Made by a program: the position numbers and the translations under genes. Positions 1-8,668 of a DNA stretch of 13,185 nucleotides are shown one piece after another. This DNA is from Conidiobolus incongruus B7586 (Eukaryota > Entomophthoromycota > Entomophthoromycetes > Entomophthorales > Conidiobolaceae): assembly GCA_000697335.1 (NCBI GenBank), contig JNEM01006282.1, positions 1-13,185 of the forward strand, in the 5' to 3' direction. A model generated the notes under the pieces. It was given only the letters and a program-made list of their open reading frames with translations, did not search any database and was not told where the DNA came from. Every line of letters begins with the position of its first letter. Within the stretch, counting starts at the first letter, position 1.

Positions 1-1140
1 AAACAAATAAGAAAATAAATAGTTTTGAATTATATATATATATAATAATTTTTTTGATTAAAAAATTAACTTTTTAAAATTATTTATTTAATTTAATTTT
101 GCTTAAACCAAATAATAACTATCACAAATTTTTTATTTTAATATTAGTAAAACTTAATCATAAACCTTTTAAAATTATTTAAAATTTAAAAACAACTTTT
201 AATAATGAAGTATAATATAAATTAACAATTTATCACTAAGTAACTTACTTTAAAGCTAAGAGAAAAACTACACATAACCTGTTAAAATATAAAAAATTCA
301 TTTTAACTATTACTTTTTTAATTGTTAATAAAGTAAAAAAAATATATTAAAAAATACCTTTTTATTTTAATTAAAAAATTATTAAAACACTTTAATATTA
401 GTTACATAAGTATTTTTATATTTATTAAAGTTTAAATTAAAATTAATGAATAAAAATATAAAATAAATACTTTATAATTTAACTAAAACTTAAAAAAAGT
501 TAGAGTAGCTATTATTAAATAAAACTTACTAAAGTATAACTAGAAACTAAGGTTTTTACAAAATATTATTACAATTGATAAATTTTAATTTTTTTTATAT
601 AATCTTTTATTAAAACATAAATTAAAATGTTAAATTAAGTTAAATCAACCACTTCTATAAATTTCTTTAAATAAATACTTTGTTAATAAGTGAATGTTAA
701 TTATTATAATAAATTATAATAGTATATGCTATTCTTATTTAATTTTTAAAAAAAATTAATTAATAATAAACTTTTTATTTTTTTTAAATAAAATTATTTC
801 AAATTAATATTCTTAATATAATTTAAGAAAACCTATTATTTTATATGATAATTATAAAATATATAAATTTAAAGCTATAAAAAGTTTTCTAATTGAAAAT
901 AACTAGAAAAAACTATTATATCTAGTATATTCTTTAGATTATAACTTATGTAATTATAATTGTTTTAAGTAATTAAAAAATTAGCTTATAAAAAAGAAAA
1001 TTTCTATAAAAAAATTAATTAGTTTGTAAAATATCAAATTTTAATCTTTAATAAAAAGAATTGTTTTTTAAATATTAGATCTTTGCTAAAAGTATAGCAA
1101 AAAGTTATTACAAATAAAAGAAATTATTAATTTTATATTA
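1..1140 (+). mobile_element. mariner DNA transposon relic, left copy
   Basis: This stretch aligns base by base with the mariner copy at about 11570-12740, in the same orientation, and runs off the left window edge. It is far more degraded and AT-rich than the right copy. The Asp codon at the first catalytic position is still present (GAT 577-579), as is the second (847-849), but the preceding His is now Tyr. The third catalytic Asp has become Asn (AAT 952-954). Many in-frame stops make it inactive. Most differences from the right copy are C-to-T or G-to-A, often CA to TA and TG to TA. The right limit is where similarity fades, shortly after the transposase stop. I could not define terminal inverted repeats. 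Confidence 0.8.
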
Positions 1141-1649
1141 TATATTTATTTTTACTTTTTATATATTAAAATATATATTTTTTTCAATCACAAAAAATTT
1201 CCATTATTTAAATTATAAAATAATAATAAAAAATAAGTGAAATCTTTATAAAATAATTTTCTAAATATCAATTATACATAGCAATAAAAAATCAAAAAAA
1301 AATTATCATTTTATCAAGTATTAAATTATACCATTGCCTGAATATTGATCCACCTGAATAGGTAATTTAAAAAGGATATTTAACTTGATTTTATAAATCA
1401 AACTAAATTTATATAATAATTTTGAAAATCTACAAACAAAATATTTTTAATAGGGAATATTCAAAATTTAATTAATTATAATTGAAATTAATAAAATATA
1501 CATATCATATTCCAAAGAGTAATATTTGGTAAATATAAAATTTATTTAATATCTTTTAATAATTTAAATTATCAACTCTTATTGTTTAATTCAATATATG
1601 ATTTTTTTTCAATATTTTCAAATAGTTCAATAAAATCATTTTTATTAAT
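1141..1649. other. AT-rich spacer, nothing recognised
   Basis: This is very AT-rich sequence with short homopolymer runs following the left mariner copy. I see no open frame of useful length, no repeat shared with the gene family and no RNA gene. Confidence 0.5.
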
Positions 1650-2345
1650 AACTAAATATTAAATGTTTAGGAACATTATGGACAAAATGTAAAAAATTTA
1701 TTACAAAGTTTGATTTTATTTAATAAATGGTTTATTAACAAATATTCAGCTTAGGCTATATTTGCAGATTCTAATATAATTAATCATCAAGTTTTTCAAA
1801 ACCTATATGAAATTAAAATGACTCCATTGCAAGAATATGAAAAAATTATTGAGCTTATATATTATCCAAGTTATATAAAATCCAATTATCAATTAGTATA
1901 TATCTTCCAAACTTGTTATACAAAAATAAATTTAAAAATTGATATAAATAATAAAAATTGCTGAAATCATTCCTAAAGTTTCATTCTCTGACATTTCACA
2001 ATAAATTAAACAGATGTATGATCCAAGTCTCCCTCCAATCAATTTAGCAATCATGATGGACTGTTCAAATTGATTTGATGTTATTTTTGCCTGACGATAA
2101 TGAGAGAGTTTGGAAAATTATTGGTACTGATTAACGCAACATTCTTATTGGTAACGTAGAAATTATCAATTTTGACTTTCAATATTTTCAAAATTTTTAA
2201 TAAGTGGAGATTTCAAAATCTCTGGATTTGTATGAAGCTTAACTTTCGAGAAAAAATTGCTTGTGATATTTAGCCACAATAGTTTCTTCATACTTGATGT
2301 CATATGGAGATTTTCAGTTAAATCATAGCACTCTAAAGGGTTTGA
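1650..2345. pseudogene. possible decayed coding region, family unknown
   Basis: Base composition is visibly less AT-rich here than in the surrounding spacer, mainly over 1960-2340. Several short open stretches look protein-like. On the plus strand, one at about 1780-1957 reads with segments such as TPLQEYEKIIEL, and one at about 1960-2090 contains MYDPSLPPINLAIMMDC. On the minus strand, stretches over about 2330-2200 and 2093-1931 are also plausible, for example MIAKLIGGRLGSYICLIYC. No stretch is long enough or continuous enough to be a working gene, the strand is undecided and no family is recognised. It may be an old host gene or a mobile-element relic, or a chance compositional patch. Confidence 0.25.
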
Positions 2346-3525
2346 GAGATTAAGTATAATACATATTGGTATAATGATAGCAATTAATTATATAAATTTA
2401 ACTTATTCGGTAATTTATTTTATTAATATCTGTATATAAGTCCAATATATTATATAATATTATCAAATGATTAATACAAATCAACTATTACTACTTATTA
2501 CGATATTCAAATTAAAAATTTCTTTGATTCTATTTTAATTAATCACATAATAGTTTTAAAATTATAAGATTCTTTTGATCAGTTATATAGTTGCCAAATA
2601 TATCTTCAATTTTGAATATAAATAAAAATATTTTTAATTGATATTATGTTTAACTCAAATTTGCATTTTGTAATGATTTAAGTATAGAAAGGGTAGTGAT
2701 TGATATTTTTGAAAACTTTATTAAATATTATATTAGAATCACTTTTGAAATATTATAAAATTCAAATTTTTATAATAATAAAATATTTTTGACTATTAAT
2801 ATATAAAATTTAAAATTTAGTTTGGATAATAAATTTATAATGTGTATATTATTAGTCTTTCAGATAATCAATAACCATATGTATTCAAATTTTCCTTCAA
2901 TGTAAACGATGTTATAGCTTTAAAGAGCTTGAAATACTTATACAATGTTTAATTAAGTTGATTTAATTAAATTATAATACAATAATTTACATAAAATATA
3001 GAGAATTTAATTTTAAAAAGTCAAATTTTAATATATGATTATTATTAATATTTTTCGTGATGAAGCATGGTATATAATATAAAATTAACCAAAATTACTT
3101 ATCAATTTAGGTAAAGTGTAATATAACTAGATAAAATACAGTTTAACACTGTGGATTATTGCATCTAATCATATTAATTCGAATATTTAGAGTAATTCTC
3201 TAAATTGGTTTGTTAAATTTAATCAATTAAAAATTATATTTCTATAATAAATTCTGAGAAATTATTGGTTTTAATATTGACTAAATAAATTAATTTAATT
3301 ATTAAATATAAGTACATTAAATTGGACAATATTCACTCAGTACTAAGCATCTTGCTTTCAACAAGATTTCCATTTTGAGTATTCAAATTCAAGACTTGAT
3401 CAAATTGGGATGTTTACATGTTGATAAATGAACCAATTAAATTGTTATGAAATCATTATATCCTAATTAGAACCCAAAATTTTCTTGATAAGTTTCTTAG
3501 GTTTTATTGCACGGAATTAATATGG
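2346..3525. other. AT-rich spacer upstream of gene 1
   Basis: This is a long AT-rich spacer without a supportable gene. There is one TATATAAT string after GCATGG near 3065-3078, but it lacks the family upstream element and no coding start follows at the expected distance. A small 8-bp inverted repeat (ATTTAGAG / CTCTAAAT) lies near 3185-3205. The last 200 bases, from about 3330, are somewhat less AT-rich and probably form the extended promoter region of gene 1. Confidence 0.5.
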
Positions 3526-3527
3526 GG

Positions 3528-3539
3528 AAGTAATTGGAG
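3528..3539 (+). promoter_or_regulatory. degenerate upstream element of gene 1
   Basis: AAGTAATTGGAG matches 9 of 12 bases of the AATAAACTGGAG core found before genes 2 and 3. It sits at nearly the same place relative to the ATG (about 121 bases from TTGGAG to ATG, against 128 in gene 2). The spacing to the TATA box is about 10 bases shorter than in the other genes. The match is weak and could be chance in AT-rich DNA. Confidence 0.3.
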
Positions 3540-3569
3540 AATAGATGCAATACTACGAACATTACAGAG

Positions 3570-3577
3570 TATATAAT
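3570..3577 (+). promoter_or_regulatory. TATA box of gene 1
   Basis: TATATAAT starts 85 bases before the ATG. The same octamer, or one differing only in its last base, starts 81-82 bases before the ATG of the other three family members, so position and sequence agree across paralogs. Confidence 0.65.
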
Positions 3578-3654
3578 AAATTAAGTTTTCTGTAAATCAT
3601 ACTATACCTTATTCAGTTTTAGTTAATCAGTTAGTACTTATTAATCTAATTAGC

Positions 3655-3945
3655 ATGACTTGTTTTAAAAACATTCTGATCTTAGTTGCTGGTATTTCTG
3701 CACTAGCACCCCATGGTAATACTGACTTATCAGTAGCTCAATCGGTTACCTCTGCTACCAATCCAGTTTCTAAATTAATGGCAAGTGGATCTAATGCTAA
3801 TGCCCCTGTAAGCATTGTAACAGCTCCCAAAGCTCGTCGTCAGTGGTTTGGTCATAATTTTGGACATGGATACTACCGCCGTCAACAAACAATGAGTGGA
3901 CATATTGGAAGATTTGACGAAGTTAATAGTTTTTGGAGAAGATAA
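3655..3945 (+). CDS. Secreted dibasic-processed peptide precursor, divergent single-peptide member (gene 1)
   Basis: A 96-residue precursor and the most divergent of the four paralogs. Residues 1-18 form a signal peptide with a hydrophobic core (ILILVAGISALA) and an A-x-A-like end at residues 16-18. The pro-region keeps family words such as NTDL, SVT and KLMASG. At 59-62 comes KARR, then the peptide QWFGHNFGHGYY (63-74), then RR (75-76). This is longer and richer in His and Phe than the core peptides of the paralogs. An unrelated tail of 18 residues (77-94) follows and the protein ends in a second RR (95-96), so a second peptide could be released after trimming of the basic end. The Ser-Asn-Ala-Asp spacer seen in the paralogs is absent. 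No intron is needed. The start is fixed by the signal peptide and TATA spacing. Function is unknown; a Kex2-type processed secreted peptide is inferred. Confidence 0.75.
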   Translation: MTCFKNILILVAGISALAPHGNTDLSVAQSVTSATNPVSKLMASGSNANAPVSIVTAPKARRQWFGHNFGHGYYRRQQTMSGHIGRFDEVNSFWRR

Positions 3946-4024
3946 TTAGTTTTAATCAGTTGGTCTTATATCAATCGATAAGTTGTTACTTATAATAATT
4001 GGTTGCTTTGAAATTTTATTGTGT

Positions 4025-4030
4025 AATAAA
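4025..4030 (+). terminator. poly(A) signal of gene 1
   Basis: AATAAA lies 80 bases after the stop codon, comparable to the other family members (58, 78 and 116 bases). In such AT-rich DNA the hexamer alone is weak evidence. Confidence 0.4.
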
Positions 4031-5018
4031 ATTATATTCACTACCTTTATATAAATTTTATAACCTTTATTAATTAAATTTAATATAAGTTATTAAAATG
4101 ATAGGGTCATTAAATTGTAGAAAAAAAATTTGATAAAAATTATAATATAACAATAATATTAAAAATAATTGTTTAAATAAAAAATATTTAACTAGTCTAA
4201 TTTATTATCCTAATTAAAACATAAATAGATAATATATAACTATTCTGGTGATATGTATTAAACTAACGAGACTCATTTATCAATTTTATTTTTATGATAC
4301 ATAATTATTGTCAATTTATTATCGGAAATAATGAAAATATAGATATTTATATTGATTAGTTAAATATTATATTATAAACTAAAACATAATTTTATGATTG
4401 AGGAAATTTTAATATTTGTGAAATAAATTCAATAACTCACTAAATCAGCTCCTACAAAAATTTTAAATGAAATGTTAATATCCTGATGATGTGAACAATG
4501 AGTGTAATGAAATCTGATTGAATTGATAGAAGAATTGGTAACTAAACGTTTCCTCATCCTTGGATTAATGTATCTCACTATTTTGTAATAAATCTATATA
4601 CATAATGATAAAAGCATAATTTTTTCGTAATATAAAAAATAATACTCTTTAGAATTTCGTCAGATAAAGCTAAATAGTAAGAAATAGTGAAAACTTAATC
4701 CTAACAATTTAATCAATAATGTTATTAACATAAATATTAATGATGAGATCATATTCCAATATGTAAACAGAGATATTAATAATTAGTCAACTAAAAGTAA
4801 CCATATTTAATGCTTTATAAATAAATTGAATTTATTTTATAATCACCTCATAATACTAAGAAATTAATTATTAATTAATTTACCATTCAAAGCAAATTTA
4901 AATTTGAGGAAATTTTAAATTTATAAAATATTATTGTTTACAATAAAATTGAATGAAATCATTAATTAAAATTTTTTGAAAACTAAATTATTTGGGTTAT
5001 AGTTTAAGTTATATTATT
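4031..5018. other. AT-rich spacer between genes 1 and 2
   Basis: No gene is visible. A motif TTGAGGAAATTTTAA occurs twice, near 4398-4412 and 4903-4917, which may be a trace of an old duplication. The last 60 bases before the gene 2 upstream element share a pattern (AAAACTAA, then TAGTTTAA) with the same place before gene 4, so the conserved promoter may extend that far. Confidence 0.45.
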
Positions 5019-5035
5019 TCAAAATAAACTGGAGT
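5019..5035 (+). promoter_or_regulatory. conserved upstream activating-like element, gene 2
   Basis: TCAAAATAAACTGGAGT starts 138 bases before the ATG and about 40 bases before the TATA box. The identical 17-mer precedes gene 3 at 139 bases and a close variant precedes gene 4 at 138 bases, while the bases between these elements and the ATG are mostly not conserved. This is a probable binding site for a shared activator; the factor is unknown. Confidence 0.7.
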
Positions 5036-5075
5036 GTAAACCAATGCAAATTCGTATGGATTGCTAGTCACATAA

Positions 5076-5083
5076 TATATAAT
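5076..5083 (+). promoter_or_regulatory. TATA box of gene 2
   Basis: TATATAAT starts 81 bases before the ATG, at the position shared by all four genes. Confidence 0.65.
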
Positions 5084-5140
5084 AGAGTGATAAGTTATCG
5101 ATATACATTATAGTATTGTAATATTTATTTATTCATTAAA

Positions 5141-5156
5141 GCTTAATTTATTCGAA
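5141..5156 (+). promoter_or_regulatory. conserved 5' leader end of gene 2
   Basis: The 16 bases GCTTAATTTATTCGAA directly before the ATG are identical before gene 3 (7027-7042). Upstream of them the two leaders diverge. They may be part of the gene-conversion tract or a translation-context element. Confidence 0.5.
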
Positions 5157-5564
5157 ATGACTTCTTTCACTAATATCCTTCTCTTGATCGCTGCTACTGC
5201 TGCCATTGCTCCCATTAGAAATACTGATCTTCCTGTGACTGAATCGGTTACAAATGCTGCTGATCCTTTTGTACAACAACTTACCGAGTTAGTTGCTAGT
5301 GGTCTTAAAGCTAATTCTCTCGCTCAACCAGAGACTATCACTAATACCGTCACAGGACAATCCGAACCTGTAACTGAAACTGTAACTGATGCTGCTTCAG
5401 TGATTCGTCGCCAATGGTATCGTAATGGCTACTACCGTCGTAGTTTGAACGCCGATACTCCTGCCAAAGCTAAATCATCTGAATCTGACAAGGCTCGTCG
5501 TCAATGGTATGGATCTAGAAATGGCTACTATCGTCGCAGCGTTAGTGCTGATACTCCTGCCAAA
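5141..5564 (+). repeat. near-identical duplicated tract, copy in gene 2
   Basis: These 424 bases match 7027-7450 in gene 3 without gaps and with 11 differences (about 97%). The tract starts 16 bases before the ATG and ends abruptly after ACTCCTGCCAAA. Spacer DNA on both sides is not comparably alike, so the shared block matches the gene and not a long duplicated segment. Confidence 0.85.
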
Positions 5565-5684
5565 GCTGGAAGTACTGCCACTTCCTCCCAACCCAATACT
5601 GAGGCCTCAAGCGAGTCTGAATCTCAAAACAGTTCTAAAACTCGTCGTGATTGGTATGATAACTATGGTAATGGTTACTATTAG
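5157..5684 (+). CDS. Secreted dibasic-processed peptide precursor with three aromatic peptides (gene 2)
   Basis: A 175-residue precursor. The signal peptide has its hydrophobic core at residues 7-18 (ILLLIAATAAIA), with likely cleavage after Ala15 or Ala18. The pro-region to residue 81 is rich in Thr, Val, Ala and Glu, with ESVTNAA and ETVTDAA as internal near-repeats. Three peptides follow: QWYRNGYY (86-93), preceded by VIRR and followed by RRSLNADTPAK; QWYGSRNGYY (116-125), preceded by KARR and followed by RRSVSADTPAK; and DWYDNYGNGYY (165-175), preceded by KTRR and ended by the stop codon. The last peptide begins with Asp instead of Gln, so it cannot form pyroglutamate. Its Ser/Thr/Gln-rich spacer (137-160) is unlike that of gene 3. 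Codons favour C or T endings, in contrast to the AT-rich spacer, which suggests good expression. Kex2-type cleavage in the Golgi is inferred. A mating pheromone, a cyclic ribosomal peptide or a secreted signalling peptide are all possible. Confidence 0.85.
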   Translation: MTSFTNILLLIAATAAIAPIRNTDLPVTESVTNAADPFVQQLTELVASGLKANSLAQPETITNTVTGQSEPVTETVTDAASVIRRQWYRNGYYRRSLNADTPAKAKSSESDKARRQWYGSRNGYYRRSVSADTPAKAGSTATSSQPNTEASSESESQNSSKTRRDWYDNYGNGYY

Positions 5685-5741
5685 ATAGCTAATTCTATTT
5701 TACATATATACCTCCCCTATTTACCATAATATATAGACATT

Positions 5742-5747
5742 AATAAA
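5742..5747 (+). terminator. poly(A) signal of gene 2
   Basis: AATAAA lies 58 bases after the stop codon, following a short stretch less AT-rich than the spacer beyond it. Confidence 0.45.
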
Positions 5748-5899
5748 CCATCATTATTTCTATTATTAAATTACTTTTTTCTATCTATTATCATTGAAAT
5801 TATATCTTTTGATATTAAAAGAATATTTCCATAGATAATTTGTCATTTTATTTGATAAATACATGAGATTTTCTAAAATTATCAATGTCTATAATATTA

Positions 5900-5917
5900 A
5901 TATATATATATATATAT
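5900..5917. repeat. TA dinucleotide microsatellite
   Basis: An uninterrupted alternating TA run of about nine units. Shorter ones occur at 31-44 and about 10381-10392. Confidence 0.7.
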
Positions 5918-5932
5918 TTAATTTCTTTTATG

Positions 5933-5964
5933 ATTTTGAAATTTTTTATACAAAATTTCAAAAT
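5933..5964. repeat. perfect 13-bp inverted repeat
   Basis: ATTTTGAAATTTT (5933-5945) and AAAATTTCAAAAT (5952-5964) are exact reverse complements around a 6-base loop. It lies about 190 bases after the gene 2 poly(A) signal. A role is not evident, and AT-rich DNA makes such palindromes by chance more often than balanced DNA does. Confidence 0.6.
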
Positions 5965-6903
5965 TTGTAAATGTCAATAAAAGTAATAACCCTATTAATT
6001 GTTTAACTATTTTTATTAGAAAAGCTTTATAAATAAAATTTTTTAAAAAAAATTATTATTTAATTTTCAAGTTATAAATTTATATAATAAATTATTTTGA
6101 TACTTTATTAAAAATTTTTTGATAATATAATTTTAAAGTTATCAAATATAAGTAATTTTTAAATTTGAATTTAAATTATTTGCGATTAATCATAAATTAT
6201 GGTAATATTAAATTATTAAATAATAACTACATCTCATATAATAGTTGAAAATATTGTATAAAATATTGATGTTTTTCTATAAATTCATTATGTAGTGAAT
6301 GAATCAAGTCATTTCTTTAGAATAATATGTTGATACTAATGTTTGAGAATTGTCAAATAAAAACAGTTTCCAAATTTTATTATATATAAATATGAAAAAC
6401 ACTATTAGAATTTTATTAAATAAAAACAATGATATTGTAAATATAATTCGGAAAATTATTTTCATTAAAGAACATAATGTTTAATTGAATATAACTCTAA
6501 ACGATTAGTATACGATATATTTTATACTATTCAAATAAACCATAGAACATTGAAATAAGTTGCATTAAAATCATTTCTTTTTAGTTCATATTTATTATAG
6601 TCATCAATTTTACCATACAAATGAACTCTAATAAATTGATAATGTGTTAGATATGAACCTATTAGCATTAAAACTATCCACAAATTGAAAAAAAAACTAA
6701 TATTGATTATTCAAATATTAATAAACTTTATCTTAAACTATAAAGTGCTAAATTGATTTAAATATTGTTCCTATTCAAGGTAAATTCATGTTGAATAATG
6801 CAAGTATTTAAATTGACTCGTGTCGATAATTAAATATTGATGATTTCAATAGTCTAAATCTTATAGACTAAATGAATATGGTTAAAATCAAATTTGTATT
6901 AAA

Positions 6904-6920
6904 TCAAAATAAACTGGAGT
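6904..6920 (+). promoter_or_regulatory. conserved upstream activating-like element, gene 3
   Basis: TCAAAATAAACTGGAGT is identical over all 17 bases to the element before gene 2. It starts 139 bases before the ATG and 57 bases before the start of the TATA box. Sequence between it and the ATG is otherwise unlike gene 2, which argues that the motif is kept by selection. Confidence 0.7.
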
Positions 6921-6960
6921 TGACGTGGGAAAAGGTTGATGTGAAATGATGTTTCATGGG

Positions 6961-6968
6961 TATATAAT
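6961..6968 (+). promoter_or_regulatory. TATA box of gene 3
   Basis: TATATAAT starts 82 bases before the ATG, after a locally GC-richer stretch (TTTCATGGG). Confidence 0.65.
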
Positions 6969-7026
6969 GAGTTGATTGAATAATGAATAGATATTATAGC
7001 ATATTATCAATTATTTAATTATCAAG

Positions 7027-7450
7027 GCTTAATTTATTCGAAATGACTTCTTTCACTAATATCCTTCTCTTGATCGCTGCTACTGCTGCCATTGCTCCCA
7101 TTAGAAATACTGATCTTCCTGTGACTGAATCGGTTACAAATGCTGCTGATCCTTTTGTACAACAAGTTACCGAGTTAGCTGCTAGTGGTTTTAAAGCTAT
7201 TTCTCTCGCTCAACCAGAGACTATCACTAATACCGTCACAGGACAATCCGAACCTGTAACTGAAACTGTAACTGATGCTGCTTCAGTGATTCGTCGCCAA
7301 TGGTATCGTAACGGCTACTACCGTCGCAGCTTGAATGCTGATACTCCTGCCAAAGCTAAATCATCTGAATCTGACAAGGCTCGTCGTCAATGGTATGGAT
7401 CTAGAAATGGCTACTATCGTCGCAGTGTTAGTGCCGATACTCCTGCCAAA
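7027..7450 (+). repeat. near-identical duplicated tract, copy in gene 3
   Basis: This is the partner of 5141-5564. All four differences in the pro-region (near 7165-7201) change the amino acid. All seven in the peptide-bearing part (7312-7435) are silent. Confidence 0.85.
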
Positions 7451-7516
7451 GAAGCTAAGTCGGCAGAATCTGAAAAAGCTCGTCGCCAATGGTATGGTTA
7501 TGGAAATCGCTATTAA
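7043..7516 (+). CDS. Secreted dibasic-processed peptide precursor with three aromatic peptides (gene 3)
   Basis: A 157-residue paralog of gene 2. The signal peptide is identical, with its hydrophobic core at 7-18. The pro-region differs at only four residues (Val42, Ala46, Phe50, Ile53). The first two peptides are the same as in gene 2: QWYRNGYY (86-93) and QWYGSRNGYY (116-125), each between Arg-Arg pairs. After SVSADTPAK the sequences part. Gene 3 has a short Glu/Lys-rich spacer, KARR, and a terminal peptide QWYGYGNRY (149-157) ended by the stop, so only its N-terminal side needs dibasic cleavage. That peptide carries Arg where the family has Gly or Tyr, and ends in a single Tyr. Spacing between peptide starts is 30 and 33 residues. 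It has its own promoter elements and poly(A) signal, so it is probably transcribed alone but together with its paralogs. Exact function is unknown. Confidence 0.85.
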   Translation: MTSFTNILLLIAATAAIAPIRNTDLPVTESVTNAADPFVQQVTELAASGFKAISLAQPETITNTVTGQSEPVTETVTDAASVIRRQWYRNGYYRRSLNADTPAKAKSSESDKARRQWYGSRNGYYRRSVSADTPAKEAKSAESEKARRQWYGYGNRY

Positions 7517-7593
7517 CTTCTTTCAATCAAGATCAAATTATTAGAGATCCTTAGACTCATTTTTCTACCACATTATATATCATTAATCATTCC

Positions 7594-7599
7594 AATAAA
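7594..7599 (+). terminator. poly(A) signal of gene 3
   Basis: AATAAA lies 78 bases after the stop, within TCCAATAAA. The same TCCAATAAA context follows gene 4 (9564-9572), which strengthens the call. Confidence 0.5.
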
Positions 7600-8530
7600 C
7601 TACATACGATTTTGTTATTAAATATTGTTTTTAATTTTTGATAATTTATATTGTAATTATGTTTCCATTTATTTGAATGGCAATGTTCTATCTTTTGAAA
7701 ATTGATAATGTGTATTTTATCCTAATAATCAATATGACTTAAAAATTATATAAAATAATTATTTTTAATATATCAAAAAATATATGTTTACCTTGAAATA
7801 GATTATCACTATTTAAATTTTATTATATCTTTTATATCTAATTAAATATTCTGGAGAGTATATAATTATTTTACTTAAATATTAGGAAATAAATTATTAA
7901 TTCTATTAAATAATATTTAAAAAACTTTATGTTATTTAAAATTTATAAGACGTTAATTTTTGACTCTATATCTTTATTTTTTTTAAATATCAAATTTTTT
8001 ATTATTCAATTCTATACATTTTTTAAACTTCATATCGATTATGGTGCAAGATTTTAACTAAACTTATACTTCATTACATCACCTATATTATATAAAATTA
8101 AAACTATTAATTTCATTATGATTTTAAATATATTGTTAATGCAATTTTAAATACTAATCTAGTTAAACTAATTATAATCTGGATATATTGAAATATTTGA
8201 ATTAAAAATGTTGTTCAAATACACTAAGTATAACGAACTAAAAAGTTTTTGTGATATAATATTAGAACAAACTTAAAAAATAAAGCACTTATCAAATCAA
8301 TAAATACAAACTAGTCCAATTCAGTTAATAAATTTTATACCTAATGTTCAATTACCTAATATTCTATGTACCTCCAACCCAATTCAAATTCAAATCCCTA
8401 TTTGAGTGAATTGAATGAAAATTTGAATGAAATATATTGATGTATTTAGTTGTTTTAAATTTAATGATATCATAGAAGAAAATTTCCCAAAAACTAATTT
8501 AGTTTTAGTTTAAATGAAGGTTCAATTACG
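7600..8530. other. AT-rich spacer between genes 3 and 4
   Basis: No gene is visible. A short direct repeat of TTGAATGAAA lies near 8410-8435. From about 8360 the DNA is less AT-rich, and its last 60 bases resemble the same stretch before gene 2. Confidence 0.45.
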
Positions 8531-8547
8531 TCAAAAATAAACTGGGG
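8531..8547 (+). promoter_or_regulatory. conserved upstream activating-like element, gene 4
   Basis: TCAAAAATAAACTGGGG starts 138 bases before the ATG. It shares the AAATAAACTGG core and its spacing to the TATA box with genes 2 and 3. It differs by one extra A and by G for A after CTGG. Confidence 0.65.
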
Positions 8548-8587
8548 ACCGTATGATAGTAATTTGAAGGACAAGCTCATTATATAG

Positions 8588-8595
8588 TATATAAG
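8588..8595 (+). promoter_or_regulatory. TATA box of gene 4
   Basis: TATATAAG starts 81 bases before the ATG, the same place as in the other three genes. An overlapping TATATAG lies seven bases upstream. Confidence 0.65.
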
Positions 8596-8668
8596 TGTAT
8601 TAATTAATGTTAAATATTTATTATAAAATCTTTAGAATTATTTAATTACACTATATTATCTATTCATC

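Larger units (their letters stand above)
5748..6903. other. AT-rich spacer between genes 2 and 3
   Basis: No gene is visible. It holds a TA dinucleotide run (about 5900-5917) and a perfect inverted repeat (5933-5964). The remainder is AT-rich sequence without recognisable similarity to the other spacers. Confidence 0.45.

Noticed and set aside
3061-3080. GCATGGTATATAATAT as a promoter of a lost family member
   Set aside because: No AAATAAACTGG-type element upstream and no family coding sequence at the expected 80 bases downstream. TATATAAT is common in DNA this AT-rich.
7335-7544. Alternative-frame open stretch in gene 3 and similar ones at 8991-9284 (plus) and 9343-9537 (minus)
   Set aside because: They overlap the peptide repeats in another frame, have no signal peptide or conserved start and are by-products of repeat codon use.
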